The notes under the pieces: model-generated
What the model saw: the letters and a program-made list of their open reading frames with translations, nothing else
Told to the model about the DNA's origin: nothing
Database searches by the model: none
Made by a program: the position numbers and the translations under genes
In this document: in pieces, positions 11,643-19,749 of the stretch
Layout of the letters: each line of letters opens with the position of its first letter
Position numbering within the stretch: position 1 is the first letter of the stretch
Origin: JAUWQU01 sp964605095
Lineage (GTDB): Bacteria > Planctomycetota > Phycisphaerae > SM23-33
Assembly (NCBI GenBank): GCA_964605095.1
Contig: CAZSBS010000058.1
Span: 1 to 20,677 of the forward strand
DNA length: 20,677 nt
Reading direction: 5' to 3'

Positions 11643-13673
11643 ATGAGCGATCAGGTACCTGACAAACCCGTCGGCCGGGGTCCCACCGGCCCGCAGTTGC
11701 CGAACCGTTTCGGCCGACCCATGTTCTGGGTGTTTCTCCTCGTCGCCGGGGTGATATCGCTTCTGTTCGTTTTCAACCCGACACAGCAGACGAGGCGGCC
11801 CATCGACCCCCAGGAGTTCTGGACCTACGCCGTCAACGGCGACATCGTGGGGACCATCGAGATCCACGAGCAGGAAATCACGGGCGAGCTCAGCGAGCGC
11901 GTCCGGGGCCTTAAGCCCAACGAGCCGAGGAAGTTCACCGTCAGTTACACCTACGCCCAGGCGGACCAGAACTTCGACCAGCGCCTCCAGCAGGCCCTGG
12001 GAAAAGGCGCCGCCAAGGGCGGCACGACCAGGTACAAGTACGTCTCGGCAAGCTGGTGGGAAGGCCTGCTGCCGCACCTGCTGCTGATCGTGCTGATGTT
12101 CATGGCGGTGTGGTTCCTGCTGTTCAGGCGGCTTGGCGCAGCCGGCGGCGGGGCGGGTTTCCTGGGCAGCTTCGGCCGGAGCCGGCACCGCCTGCTTACC
12201 AAGGATTCACCGAAGGTCACCTTCGACGACGTCGCTGGCATCGAGGAAGCCAAGGAGGAAGTTCAGGAGATAATCGAGTTCCTCCGCAACCCGCGGAAGT
12301 TCCAGCGCCTTGGCGGGCGTGTGCCTCGCGGCGTGCTGCTTGTCGGCGAGCCTGGCTGCGGCAAGACGCTGATGGCCAAGGCCATCGCGGGCGAAGCCGC
12401 GGTGCCGTTCTTCAGCATATCCGGCAGTGACTTCATCGAGATGTTCGTCGGCGTCGGCGCCAGCCGGGTCAGGGACCTGTTCAAGCAAGCCAAGGACTCC
12501 GCGCCCTGCATCATCTTCCTTGACGAGATCGACGCGGTCGGGCGGCGGCGGATAAACGACATGCACGGCGGCGGGCAGGAGTCCGCCCAGACTCTCAACG
12601 CCATCCTCGTCGAGATGGACGGCTTCGACACCTCCGACCAGGTCATCGTCATCGCCGCGACCAACCGCCTGGACGTTCTGGACCCCGCCCTGACCCGGCC
12701 CGGGCGATTCGACCGGCAGATCAACGTCCCGCTGCCGGACCTCAAGGGCCGATACGAAATCCTCGGCATCTACGTCAACAAGGTCAAGTGCGGGCCGGAT
12801 GTGGACCTCAACCGCATGGCCCGCGGCACGCCGATGTTCAGCGGGGCCGACCTCGAGGCGCTGGTGAACGAGGCCGCCATCGCCGCGACAATGGCCGACA
12901 AGGAATTCGTCGAGATGGCCGACATGGAGGAGGCCCGCGACAAGGTCCGCTGGGGCCGGGCCAGAAAGAGCCGAGTCATAGACGACCGCGAGAGGGAGAT
13001 GACGGCCTACCACGAGGCAGGCCACGCGCTGATGCAGTTCCACCAGCCTGACGCCGACCCGCTCCACAAGGTCTCGATCATCCCGCGAGGGCAAGCAGCC
13101 GGCGCCACGTTCAGCCTGCCCGAAAAAGACCGATATATGTACACCCGCCGCTACTGCGAGGCCCTCATCCGAGTGGCCATGGCAGGGCGGATCGCCGAGG
13201 AGATGTTCTGCGGCGACATCGACAGCGGGGCCGCCAGCGACATTCACCAGGCCACCGAGGTCGCCCGGAAAATGGTCATGGACTGGGGCATGAGCGCCAA
13301 GCTCGGCTTCGTCCGCTACTCCGCCGATGAGCACAAGGCCGTGTTCCCCGACGCCGGCAAGGAATACTCAGATCGCACCGCCGAGGTCATCGACCAGGAG
13401 ATCAAGGCCATCGTCGACGCCGCCGAGGCCGAGACGCGGCAAGCCCTCGAAGAGCACCGCGACGAACTGGACCGCCTGGCAAAGGCGCTGATGAAGTACG
13501 AGACCCTCTCAGCCGACGAGGTCCGCCAGATAGTCGAGGGCCAAAGCCTCGACAAGCCGACCGTCGGAGACCTGCTCGACCGAGAGCAGACCCGAACCAC
13601 GCCGCCAAAACCGGAGCCAAACGCCAAGCCCGACTTCCCCCCCTTCGCCCAACCCGGCACCCAGGCGCCGTGA
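11643..13673 (+). CDS. ftsH: ATP-dependent zinc metalloprotease FtsH
   Basis: Membrane-anchored AAA+ protease that extracts and degrades misfolded membrane proteins and short-lived regulators. 676 aa, typical length. Two membrane helices (about 28-44 and 143-161) flank a periplasmic domain. The AAA+ domain (about 190-385) has Walker A GEPGCGKT (235-242, a variant of the usual GPPGTGKT), the pore motif FVG (268-270), Walker B IIFLDEID (290-297) and the second region of homology ATNRLDVLDPALTRPGRFDR. The protease domain has the zinc motif HEAGH (457-461) and the third ligand D533 in GAASDIHQAT. The C-terminus (about 610-676) is Pro/charge-rich and probably disordered. ATG 11643 has a GAGG 4 nt upstream, a short spacing. 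It converges on the restriction-modification gene with only 19 bp between stop codons. Confidence 0.97.
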   Translation: MSDQVPDKPVGRGPTGPQLPNRFGRPMFWVFLLVAGVISLLFVFNPTQQTRRPIDPQEFWTYAVNGDIVGTIEIHEQEITGELSERVRGLKPNEPRKFTVSYTYAQADQNFDQRLQQALGKGAAKGGTTRYKYVSASWWEGLLPHLLLIVLMFMAVWFLLFRRLGAAGGGAGFLGSFGRSRHRLLTKDSPKVTFDDVAGIEEAKEEVQEIIEFLRNPRKFQRLGGRVPRGVLLVGEPGCGKTLMAKAIAGEAAVPFFSISGSDFIEMFVGVGASRVRDLFKQAKDSAPCIIFLDEIDAVGRRRINDMHGGGQESAQTLNAILVEMDGFDTSDQVIVIAATNRLDVLDPALTRPGRFDRQINVPLPDLKGRYEILGIYVNKVKCGPDVDLNRMARGTPMFSGADLEALVNEAAIAATMADKEFVEMADMEEARDKVRWGRARKSRVIDDREREMTAYHEAGHALMQFHQPDADPLHKVSIIPRGQAAGATFSLPEKDRYMYTRRYCEALIRVAMAGRIAEEMFCGDIDSGAASDIHQATEVARKMVMDWGMSAKLGFVRYSADEHKAVFPDAGKEYSDRTAEVIDQEIKAIVDAAEAETRQALEEHRDELDRLAKALMKYETLSADEVRQIVEGQSLDKPTVGDLLDREQTRTTPPKPEPNAKPDFPPFAQPGTQAP

Positions 13674-13692
13674 CGGGGAATTAAAGGCAAAA

Positions 13693-16600
13693 TCAAGACT
13701 GTCGGCATGCACCCAGGAGTCTGTCGTAATGCTCAAGTATGCGGGAGAATGAGGTGCCTGCGGACAGCAGACTCTCGCCGGCCTCCCCGGCGCCGCTGAA
13801 GGTCGATAGGATGTACTCCACATCCGAGCGTTCGATGCCATAGAGCAGCATGTAGGCTGCATCAAGCTCGGCCAACAGGTCCTCTCGCTCGTCGGGCTTC
13901 CACTTGTGGACTGCCGGGGTGAAGCCGGCGGCCTTGGCGAACGGAATCATATTGTTGCTGGTGCATGTGAGCTTGAGTACCCGCTGGGATACCCAGTCCA
14001 CCAGCTTCTGACGCTTACTCCATGGACAAGCGTCCAGATAGAAATCCGGCGGAAAAACAGGCAACTGCTCAACTATGAAGAAGTTCAAATGCACCCCGCC
14101 AACCTTCTGCCTCGCCACAAAATCCAGCGCAAACGAGTTCATGTTGGCAAGGAGGCAGGATAGCGTCCGCTCTTTGATCTTGGCGTCTGTCAGCAGCATT
14201 GGTGCGGAGTTCACGGCGCCCACGTGGGGAATGAATGCTGCTATCATGGTGCGCATATTGGTCGGGCTGGTCACATCCTTGAAGCAGATGCAGGCCGGCC
14301 TTCGTTCAACCGGCAGCGCACGATCGACCTCGGCTTCATCCACCCACCACCTCGGCTCGACGCAATACTCATGGTTCTGATGATCCACGAGCGATGTTTC
14401 TGCCGTTTGGCCCTGACGCATCCAGTTGTCGGCCTTTATCATCACGCTGGCGGCCCGATGGTCATAGGCCTGAACCATCTTGGCCTCGTAAAGCGGGAGG
14501 TATCGCTTCTTGCCCTTCTTCCAGAACGCCCCATCCCGGACACACCTGCCCGCCTCAAGTTGCTCGCGAGTGCGGAACAGAGCGGCGTCGTTGGTCTGGT
14601 GGAACATCGTGAAGAAGCGCACGCCCCAGGGATTGCCGCCTTCCTTTCGGTTCCGGTCAATCAGCACGGGCACGCGACGGTAAACTGCCTTGGTCAGGTC
14701 CGCATCGCGGCGGGTGCGGAAGATCGGGCACGTCCGCGTATTGGGATTCAGCCGCTTCATATCCTGAGCAGTAAGGATGATGTGGCGGCTCTTGTCCTTC
14801 AGGTCGTCCATCGCACGGGCGAAGAATACGAAGTCCATCGACTTGCTCTTGCGCTCGGCCCCGCCGAAAAGCAGGACGCTGAACTTGAATGACCTATGCA
14901 CGTCCGGGAATACCGGCGCCTTGTTCTCGAAGTCATACAGGCCATGGAGCGCCTTCGATTCGACCAGCTCCCCGAAAAATTGCCTGGTGGTGTGGTCTGT
15001 GGCGATGCCGGAAGGCACGAGCAGCCCCACCATGCCGCCAGGGGCGACGATGGAATGGGCAAGTTCGGCGAAGACGGCGTACGTGTTGATGTCGCCTTTG
15101 CCCGACAGTGGGAACCGGCCACACGTGCGGACATGGTTTAGTACGCTCTCGGCCGTGGCCTTGGCGTCAAGGTAACGCCGGTGCAGATCGGGGTTGGTCC
15201 TCTCCAGGTCGGTGATCATCTTGACGCGATTGGAAGCATTCATTGCCCCGGCGATGGCAGGCTCCACCGCATCGAAGAACTCTCGTTCCTGGAGCTTGAG
15301 CCGCTCCCAGGGGGGATTCCCGATAACGCAGTCAAATCCGCCTTCCGGCCGGGAAAAAACGTCTTTGAATGCCTCGCGCAAGTCCATCGCGTACGGATGC
15401 CCCGCCTTGTCGCTGACGAGGCTGTTGCCGCAGACAATGTTGGATGAAAGGTCGGCCAGTGTTCTGCCCGCCCTGGCCGAACGTATCCACAGGGCCAATT
15501 GGCTTATCTCGACGGCCTCCGGGGAGAGGTCCACGCCGAAAAGGTTGTCGTGCAGGATGAAGTCGGGAATCTGCTCGTACAGCGGTTTCGCCTGCTCGCC
15601 CTCATGGAAGATGAGATGTTCAAGGACGTACTGATAGAGTTCATCAAGCACGTCATAAGCCTGAATCAGGAACGCTCCGCTTCCGCAGGCTGGGTCGATA
15701 ATCTTGAGCTTGCGAAGTTCGCTCAGGCATTCATGCCAGTACTTTGCGTGCGCCGGATCAGGCTTTGAGGCCGCAAGGTCCTGCGGAGCAAGTCCGGCCT
15801 TGGCCGCCAGTTCGTCGAGGCGGTCGTTGGCGAGCCTGGCGATAGTGTTGTACGTGATAAACGCGGTGAACTCCGGGGGAGTGTAGTAGATGCCGAGTTT
15901 CTTCCGCTCGGCCGACTTGCCCATCTTGGGGCCCGCCGCTTTGACCGGCTCGCCAAACAAGCCGCCCCGGCGCAATCGCTCCAAGTCGTTTACGGACCGC
16001 TCGAAGAGGTGGCCCAGCACGTCGACGTTGACTTCATCGCCGAAATCGTAAGAACCGATGGTCTCAAAGACGGCCATCCAGTCGTCTTCAAGAGACAGGT
16101 TGTCCACTTCTTCGTCCTTGTGGAACAGCCCGCCGTTGTAGCCGGGAATCTTGCGGACAGGATCGCCTTCGTCCACAGCCCGGAAAAGGTTCAGGAAGTT
16201 CTGCCAGATCGGGTTGGTGACTCTGGCGAATGGCGAGGGGTGGCTGTAGGCGGTGTGTATGATTCGTTCCGGGAGCAGGCCGCGGTCCTCGCAGAAGGCC
16301 AGGAAGATGATTCGGTCCATCAAACGCTGCGTGATGTAGATTGCCTTGTCCAACGGCTTGCTGGACGGCGGCCGGCATAGGTGCCCGACCAAAGCCACGC
16401 GTTGTTGGTGGTAATAGGTATAGAGTTCGTCACCCACCTCCCGCTGTCGCCTGTTGGTCTTTTCCAGCAGTTCTTCCGCGCGAGGGGTCTGCCCCATCGT
16501 AAGCGGCAGCAATCCGCCTTTCCGGAAGACATAGTAAAACTCCCGAAAGGCATCCACGTTGCGCAGGTCTTGGAGGGTGAAGAGTTGGTATGCCCGCGAT

Positions 16601-17133
16601 CCCTGGCTCCGGTGGTAGAGCCGGAAGCTGACCATATTGCTTACGATCCCCCAGGGGCACTCGGGCACGGCGTCAAGGTAGTCCCAGCACTGCTGAACCG
16701 GCGTGCGGCCCTGTGAGCGGTCGCGGTCAACATTCACAGTCGGCCCCTTGAGCTCGATCATGGCCAGCGGCTTGCGCTTCCTATCGTGCTCGAACAAACC
16801 GATGGCCGCGTCGACTATCCCGCCATTAACGGCATACTTGGGCTCTATGTTCCATTGGCCAAGACCTTCGCTGAAAAGCGTGTAACCCAACGCCTGCCCG
16901 AAGACCTCGGTCAAGAACTCGCCCTCGAGGTTGGATTCCTTGCGCAGGCGTAACTTGCCCTCAGACTCCATGTCGGCCCACTTGACGATGATCTTGTGGG
17001 CATCTTCTTGCTGCTTGTCCCGCAGCCGGTAGTCGTCACCCGCCTGCCGGAGGTATCTCGCCAGGAAGAGCCCCCGCCGACGGGCAGGCGCATCACCGTA
17101 ACGAGCAACATTCAGTTCTGGGAAAAGCTCCAT
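13693..17133 (-). CDS. Type IIG-like restriction-modification enzyme (fused nuclease and N6-adenine methyltransferase)
   Basis: Large single-chain enzyme of 1146 aa that probably methylates an adenine in its target and cuts unmodified DNA. The N-terminal region (about 65-190) fits a PD-(D/E)xK nuclease: D108 in GGIVDAAIGLF and E127-L-K129 in MIELKG. A helical linker follows (about 220-400). The gamma-class methyltransferase core shows motif X-like GIYYTPPEF (414-422), motif I DPACGSGAF (480-488), LFGVDLSPEAVEISQLAL (motif II region) and catalytic motif IV NPPW (606-609). The C-terminal 350 residues should hold the target-recognition (TaqI_C-like) domain. BREX PglX is an alternative, but the N-terminal nuclease motif and absence of other brx genes argue against it. 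No separate methylase, specificity or restriction gene adjoins. Its codons look less GC-rich than the neighbours, hinting at transfer (by eye, not computed). The ribosome binding site is weak (AGGA, 10 nt away). Confidence 0.85.
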   Translation of the reverse strand: MELFPELNVARYGDAPARRRGLFLARYLRQAGDDYRLRDKQQEDAHKIIVKWADMESEGKLRLRKESNLEGEFLTEVFGQALGYTLFSEGLGQWNIEPKYAVNGGIVDAAIGLFEHDRKRKPLAMIELKGPTVNVDRDRSQGRTPVQQCWDYLDAVPECPWGIVSNMVSFRLYHRSQGSRAYQLFTLQDLRNVDAFREFYYVFRKGGLLPLTMGQTPRAEELLEKTNRRQREVGDELYTYYHQQRVALVGHLCRPPSSKPLDKAIYITQRLMDRIIFLAFCEDRGLLPERIIHTAYSHPSPFARVTNPIWQNFLNLFRAVDEGDPVRKIPGYNGGLFHKDEEVDNLSLEDDWMAVFETIGSYDFGDEVNVDVLGHLFERSVNDLERLRRGGLFGEPVKAAGPKMGKSAERKKLGIYYTPPEFTAFITYNTIARLANDRLDELAAKAGLAPQDLAASKPDPAHAKYWHECLSELRKLKIIDPACGSGAFLIQAYDVLDELYQYVLEHLIFHEGEQAKPLYEQIPDFILHDNLFGVDLSPEAVEISQLALWIRSARAGRTLADLSSNIVCGNSLVSDKAGHPYAMDLREAFKDVFSRPEGGFDCVIGNPPWERLKLQEREFFDAVEPAIAGAMNASNRVKMITDLERTNPDLHRRYLDAKATAESVLNHVRTCGRFPLSGKGDINTYAVFAELAHSIVAPGGMVGLLVPSGIATDHTTRQFFGELVESKALHGLYDFENKAPVFPDVHRSFKFSVLLFGGAERKSKSMDFVFFARAMDDLKDKSRHIILTAQDMKRLNPNTRTCPIFRTRRDADLTKAVYRRVPVLIDRNRKEGGNPWGVRFFTMFHQTNDAALFRTREQLEAGRCVRDGAFWKKGKKRYLPLYEAKMVQAYDHRAASVMIKADNWMRQGQTAETSLVDHQNHEYCVEPRWWVDEAEVDRALPVERRPACICFKDVTSPTNMRTMIAAFIPHVGAVNSAPMLLTDAKIKERTLSCLLANMNSFALDFVARQKVGGVHLNFFIVEQLPVFPPDFYLDACPWSKRQKLVDWVSQRVLKLTCTSNNMIPFAKAAGFTPAVHKWKPDEREDLLAELDAAYMLLYGIERSDVEYILSTFSGAGEAGESLLSAGTSFSRILEHYDRLLGACRQS

Positions 17134-17178
17134 GTGTTGGCCATCCTATGGCATCGTGCTTGCCTATATTCCCTGCGG

Positions 17179-17187
17179 ATTCTAACA
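17179..17187 (-). promoter_or_regulatory. Candidate extended -10 promoter of the restriction-modification gene
   Basis: On the minus strand TGTTAGAAT (17187-17179) fits an extended -10. No good -35 box is present. It lies in the 77-bp gap between the MFS stop and the enzyme's start, so the enzyme need not depend on read-through from the MFS gene. Confidence 0.4.
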
Positions 17188-17210
17188 TGGGTCTACAGGA
17201 ATAAGACCTG

Positions 17211-18431
17211 TTAAACTCGTCCTTCCATTCGTTTGACCACCCCCACCGTCGCTATCACCAGTACCAGCATTACACCGGTCAGGCCCGCGTAGAGCCCAAA
17301 GCCGCGAGCGATGCCGATCTCGTCGAACACGACCGCCATGCCAAAGGGGAACACGAACGCACCAACCCCCCCGCCGGTGCTAGCCATTGCCACCGCCAGC
17401 GACTGGCCCGTGCGGAGGTGCCTGCCCATCAGCGCCATGACCACCGGGTAAATGGCTGAGAAGCCCAGCCCGGCGACGAAGACCGCAACCGCCACGCCGA
17501 CAACCGACGGCGTGAACGCCACCGCCACCATCGCCGCCGTCGCGGTTACGCCCATTCCCAGCAGAAGGCGGTCCTGCCGCGTGCCATGGTAGAGCGCCGA
17601 CACGCCGATCCGCCCGGCCAGGAGGCCCACCCAGAAGGCCGAGACCAGCACGCCCGCATACTTCTTGGACGCCGACATGGCCTCCACACAGTACTTGGCC
17701 AGCCAGTCCGTCACGCCGATCTCCACGCCAACGTAGACCATGAGTATCAGCGAGCCGAGAATGACCAGCGGGTTTCGCAGAACCTCGCCCAGGCGGGCAG
17801 GCTCATGACCGGCCTGGACCGGGACGTCCAGCCGCGAGAATGGCATGGCCGCCATCGCCGCCGCCATGGCAAGCGACAGGGCGGCGCCCAGGCGGAAGAT
17901 CGTCTGCCACGTGGCGCCGGCCTCGGCAATCAGCATGACCACCAGCGGCGATGCGACGGACCCCGCGGCGAATGCGGCATGCATGAGGTTCATCAGCCGG
18001 CTCTGCCCCCCACGTTCCATCCGAACCACGCCGAAGTTGACCACCACTTCCGTCCCCGCGGCCCCGGCCCCGCTGAGCAGCCTCAGTGCCGTGTTGACCG
18101 CGACAGAGCCCGTCAGCCCGAAAAAGCCCAGCCCGACCGCCTGAACCAGCAGCCCGCCGACAATCACTTTTCGCGGCCCCAGCCTGTGTATCAGCACCCC
18201 GCTGATGAACGTCGCCAGAAAGTAGCCCAGGGCGCTGGCGTAGAGCACCACACCCGTGGTCGTGTAGCTCCACTGAAACTCGAGGATCACCTTCGGCAAC
18301 ACCGCCCCGATCGCCGTCATGTTAAGCCCGAACAGCGCGAAGCTGCCCAGCATCGACGCGAACAGCACGCCATGGCCCGGCTCAACCTGTGGGAAGAACT
18401 TCATTGCTCTCGCCGTGTTCGTCGTGTGCAT
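17211..18431 (-). CDS. Major facilitator superfamily transporter (FucP-like sugar permease type)
   Basis: Inner-membrane secondary transporter of 406 aa with about twelve hydrophobic helices. The MFS motif A is visible between helices 2 and 3 (GVLIHRLGPRK, residues 78-88). The stretch NLMHAAFAAGSVASPL (148-163) resembles the N-x-x-H-x-x-F-x-x-G signature of the FGHS/fucose-permease branch, which suggests a sugar or related solute, but the substrate cannot be read from sequence. Loop 6-7 (about residues 198-215) is hydrophilic, as usual. Two starts are possible: ATG at 18431 or the ATG at 18404 (residue 10); neither has a strong ribosome binding site and both leave the helices intact. It is divergent from the small secreted protein and lies upstream of the restriction-modification gene on the same strand. 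Confidence 0.88.
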   Translation of the reverse strand: MHTTNTARAMKFFPQVEPGHGVLFASMLGSFALFGLNMTAIGAVLPKVILEFQWSYTTTGVVLYASALGYFLATFISGVLIHRLGPRKVIVGGLLVQAVGLGFFGLTGSVAVNTALRLLSGAGAAGTEVVVNFGVVRMERGGQSRLMNLMHAAFAAGSVASPLVVMLIAEAGATWQTIFRLGAALSLAMAAAMAAMPFSRLDVPVQAGHEPARLGEVLRNPLVILGSLILMVYVGVEIGVTDWLAKYCVEAMSASKKYAGVLVSAFWVGLLAGRIGVSALYHGTRQDRLLLGMGVTATAAMVAVAFTPSVVGVAVAVFVAGLGFSAIYPVVMALMGRHLRTGQSLAVAMASTGGGVGAFVFPFGMAVVFDEIGIARGFGLYAGLTGVMLVLVIATVGVVKRMEGRV

Positions 18432-18530
18432 GGTCCCGGCTTGAAGCCGTAAATCATGCGGCCGGGTTCCGCCGGCCCGCGAAAGACGTTACAATACTGG
18501 AGAATCGCCGGGAACATTAGGAGAAATAAA

Positions 18531-18914
18531 ATGAAGAGATCGCTCGCGATTGCCCTGTGCCTGGGGCTGACGGCCGTTGCCGGCAGCCATGCATGGGCCA
18601 AGAGGCTGGGGCCAAAGCCCGTGACTCCCGTGGTCCATGACGGGGTGAAGTACCTGGCCCCCAACAATAATGGGCGCGAAGGCAGGCTTGAAGCCCGCAA
18701 GGTCGATACGGGCGAGAAACTCTGGGATGCGGTCATCTATGCCGTCAAGATCGACCCCAACCTGGAGGAAGACGTTCAGTGGGTCTTCATCACCGCCCTG
18801 GAAATCAACGGCGACAAGATTCACGTCACTAATGGGAAGAACGAGGAGTACACGCTCGACCTCAAAACGAGGAAGGTCGAGAAAGTGGACAAAAGCTCCG
18901 GCAAGGAGAAGTGA
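18531..18914 (+). CDS. Small secreted protein of unknown function
   Basis: 127 aa with a clear signal peptide (MKRSLAIALCLGLTAVAGSH, cleavage likely after AWA at 21-23). The start is fixed by AGGAG (18519-18523), 7 nt before the ATG; the longer open frame from 18456 runs through the promoter region. The mature part is about 100 residues: VHDGVKYLAPN, then RLEARKVDTGEKLWDAVIYA, DPNLEEDVQWVFITALEING, and EEYTLDLKTRKVEKVDK, all probable strands. The DTGEKLW segment resembles one blade of a PQQ-type beta propeller, but a single blade cannot form a propeller. I recall similar short secreted proteins in planctomycetes, not verified. A TACAAT hexamer (18490-18495) is a possible -10 box without a good -35. 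No functional claim is made. Confidence 0.78.
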   Translation: MKRSLAIALCLGLTAVAGSHAWAKRLGPKPVTPVVHDGVKYLAPNNNGREGRLEARKVDTGEKLWDAVIYAVKIDPNLEEDVQWVFITALEINGDKIHVTNGKNEEYTLDLKTRKVEKVDKSSGKEK

Positions 18915-18972
18915 CCGCCGACCGAGTGAATCACGGCCGGCGCGCGGGCACTGAATGCGGGCGCAGCCGCGT

Positions 18973-19005
18973 TTGACTTCTTCTCCGCGGAAGGATACAT
19001 ATAAC
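18973..19005 (+). promoter_or_regulatory. Candidate promoter of the psd-pssA operon
   Basis: TTGACT (18973-18978) serves as a -35 box with TACATA 17 nt later (18996-19001). An overlapping TATAAC (19000-19005) is closer to the -10 consensus, but its 21-nt spacing is too long. Either gives a leader of about 35 nt. Confidence 0.45.
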
Positions 19006-19047
19006 ATCTGGGCTCGGCTCTTTTTCCACCGGGCAAAGGTCAGTGCA

Positions 19048-19749
19048 ATGGCGGCGTTTCCTCTTACATCCTATGGCCGGCGGGAATGGATCGCCTGTTC
19101 GGCGATCTCCGTGGCTCTGCTGGGCGTCATCGGCGCCCTGGCCTGGGCACAGACGCCCTGGCTGGCGCCGGCGGCAGTGCCGGTGCTGGCCTTATGGGGC
19201 TGGGTGATTTGGTTCTTCCGCGACCCGGACCGCCTCGTGCCCGACGAGCCGGGCGTTTTCGTCAGTTCCGCCGATGGCGTCGTGGCCGACATAACCCCCG
19301 TCGGCCCCGGCGAGGCGCTCGGCGTCGAGGGCACGCGGATAGGCGTCTTCATGAACATTTTCAACGTCCACGTAAACCGCGCCCCCTGCGACGCTCAGGT
19401 AGTGTCTGTCGACCACCAACCCGGCGTCTTTCTCGACGTCCGAAAGCCCGAGGCCGCGTTTCGAAACGAATCCGCCACCATTCGCCTGAACGTAACCCAC
19501 GCCGGCCGGCAGCACCCGGTCCTTGTCCGGCAGGTCGCGGGGCTGGTTGCACGCCGAATCGTCACCGATCTTTCCCCAGGCCGGCAGGTGCATCGCGGAC
19601 AGCGGATGGGTATGATTAAGTTCGGCTCAAGGCTGGAGTTGTGGGTGCCGGCCGAGTTGGTCGGCGAGGTCCGCGTGTCGGTTGGCGACCCTGCCGTGGC
19701 TGGCCAGACCGTGCTGGTTGCCGCACCGAAGGAGTCCGCCAATGCCTGA
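19048..19749 (+). CDS. psd: Phosphatidylserine decarboxylase (short, archaeal/bacterial-type proenzyme)
   Basis: Converts phosphatidylserine to phosphatidylethanolamine at the inner membrane. 233 aa, fitting the short Psd class. Two hydrophobic segments lie near the N-terminus (about 15-34 and 39-56), followed by WFFRDPDR. Catalytic features are D76 in SSADGVV, H108 in FMNIFNVHVNRAP, and G193-S194 in MIKFGSR, where self-cleavage between Gly and Ser makes the pyruvoyl group on the small subunit. The start is ATG 19048, 8 nt after AAAGG (19035-19039); the open frame runs back to 18955, but those 31 residues precede the usual N-terminus and overlap the promoter. The 3' end overlaps pssA by 8 bp, so the two successive enzymes of PE synthesis are coupled, in reverse pathway order. 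Confidence 0.93.
   Translation: MAAFPLTSYGRREWIACSAISVALLGVIGALAWAQTPWLAPAAVPVLALWGWVIWFFRDPDRLVPDEPGVFVSSADGVVADITPVGPGEALGVEGTRIGVFMNIFNVHVNRAPCDAQVVSVDHQPGVFLDVRKPEAAFRNESATIRLNVTHAGRQHPVLVRQVAGLVARRIVTDLSPGRQVHRGQRMGMIKFGSRLELWVPAELVGEVRVSVGDPAVAGQTVLVAAPKESANA

Noticed and set aside
12207..13334. Minus-strand open frame of 375 codons opposite ftsH
   Set aside because: It mirrors codon use in ftsH on the other strand, has no ribosome binding site and no recognisable motif.
13674..13692. Bidirectional terminator between ftsH and the restriction-modification gene
   Set aside because: The 19-bp gap contains no palindrome of useful length.
13693..17133. BREX PglX or part of a multi-gene defence island
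   Set aside because: The N-terminal nuclease motif, and neighbours that are ftsH and an MFS gene, fit a single-gene Type IIG enzyme better; no brxA/B/C/Z or pglZ gene is seen.
17586..18452. Plus-strand open frame of 288 codons opposite the MFS gene
   Set aside because: The composition is Arg/His/Gln-rich, as expected for a shadow frame, while the minus strand encodes twelve hydrophobic helices with MFS motifs.
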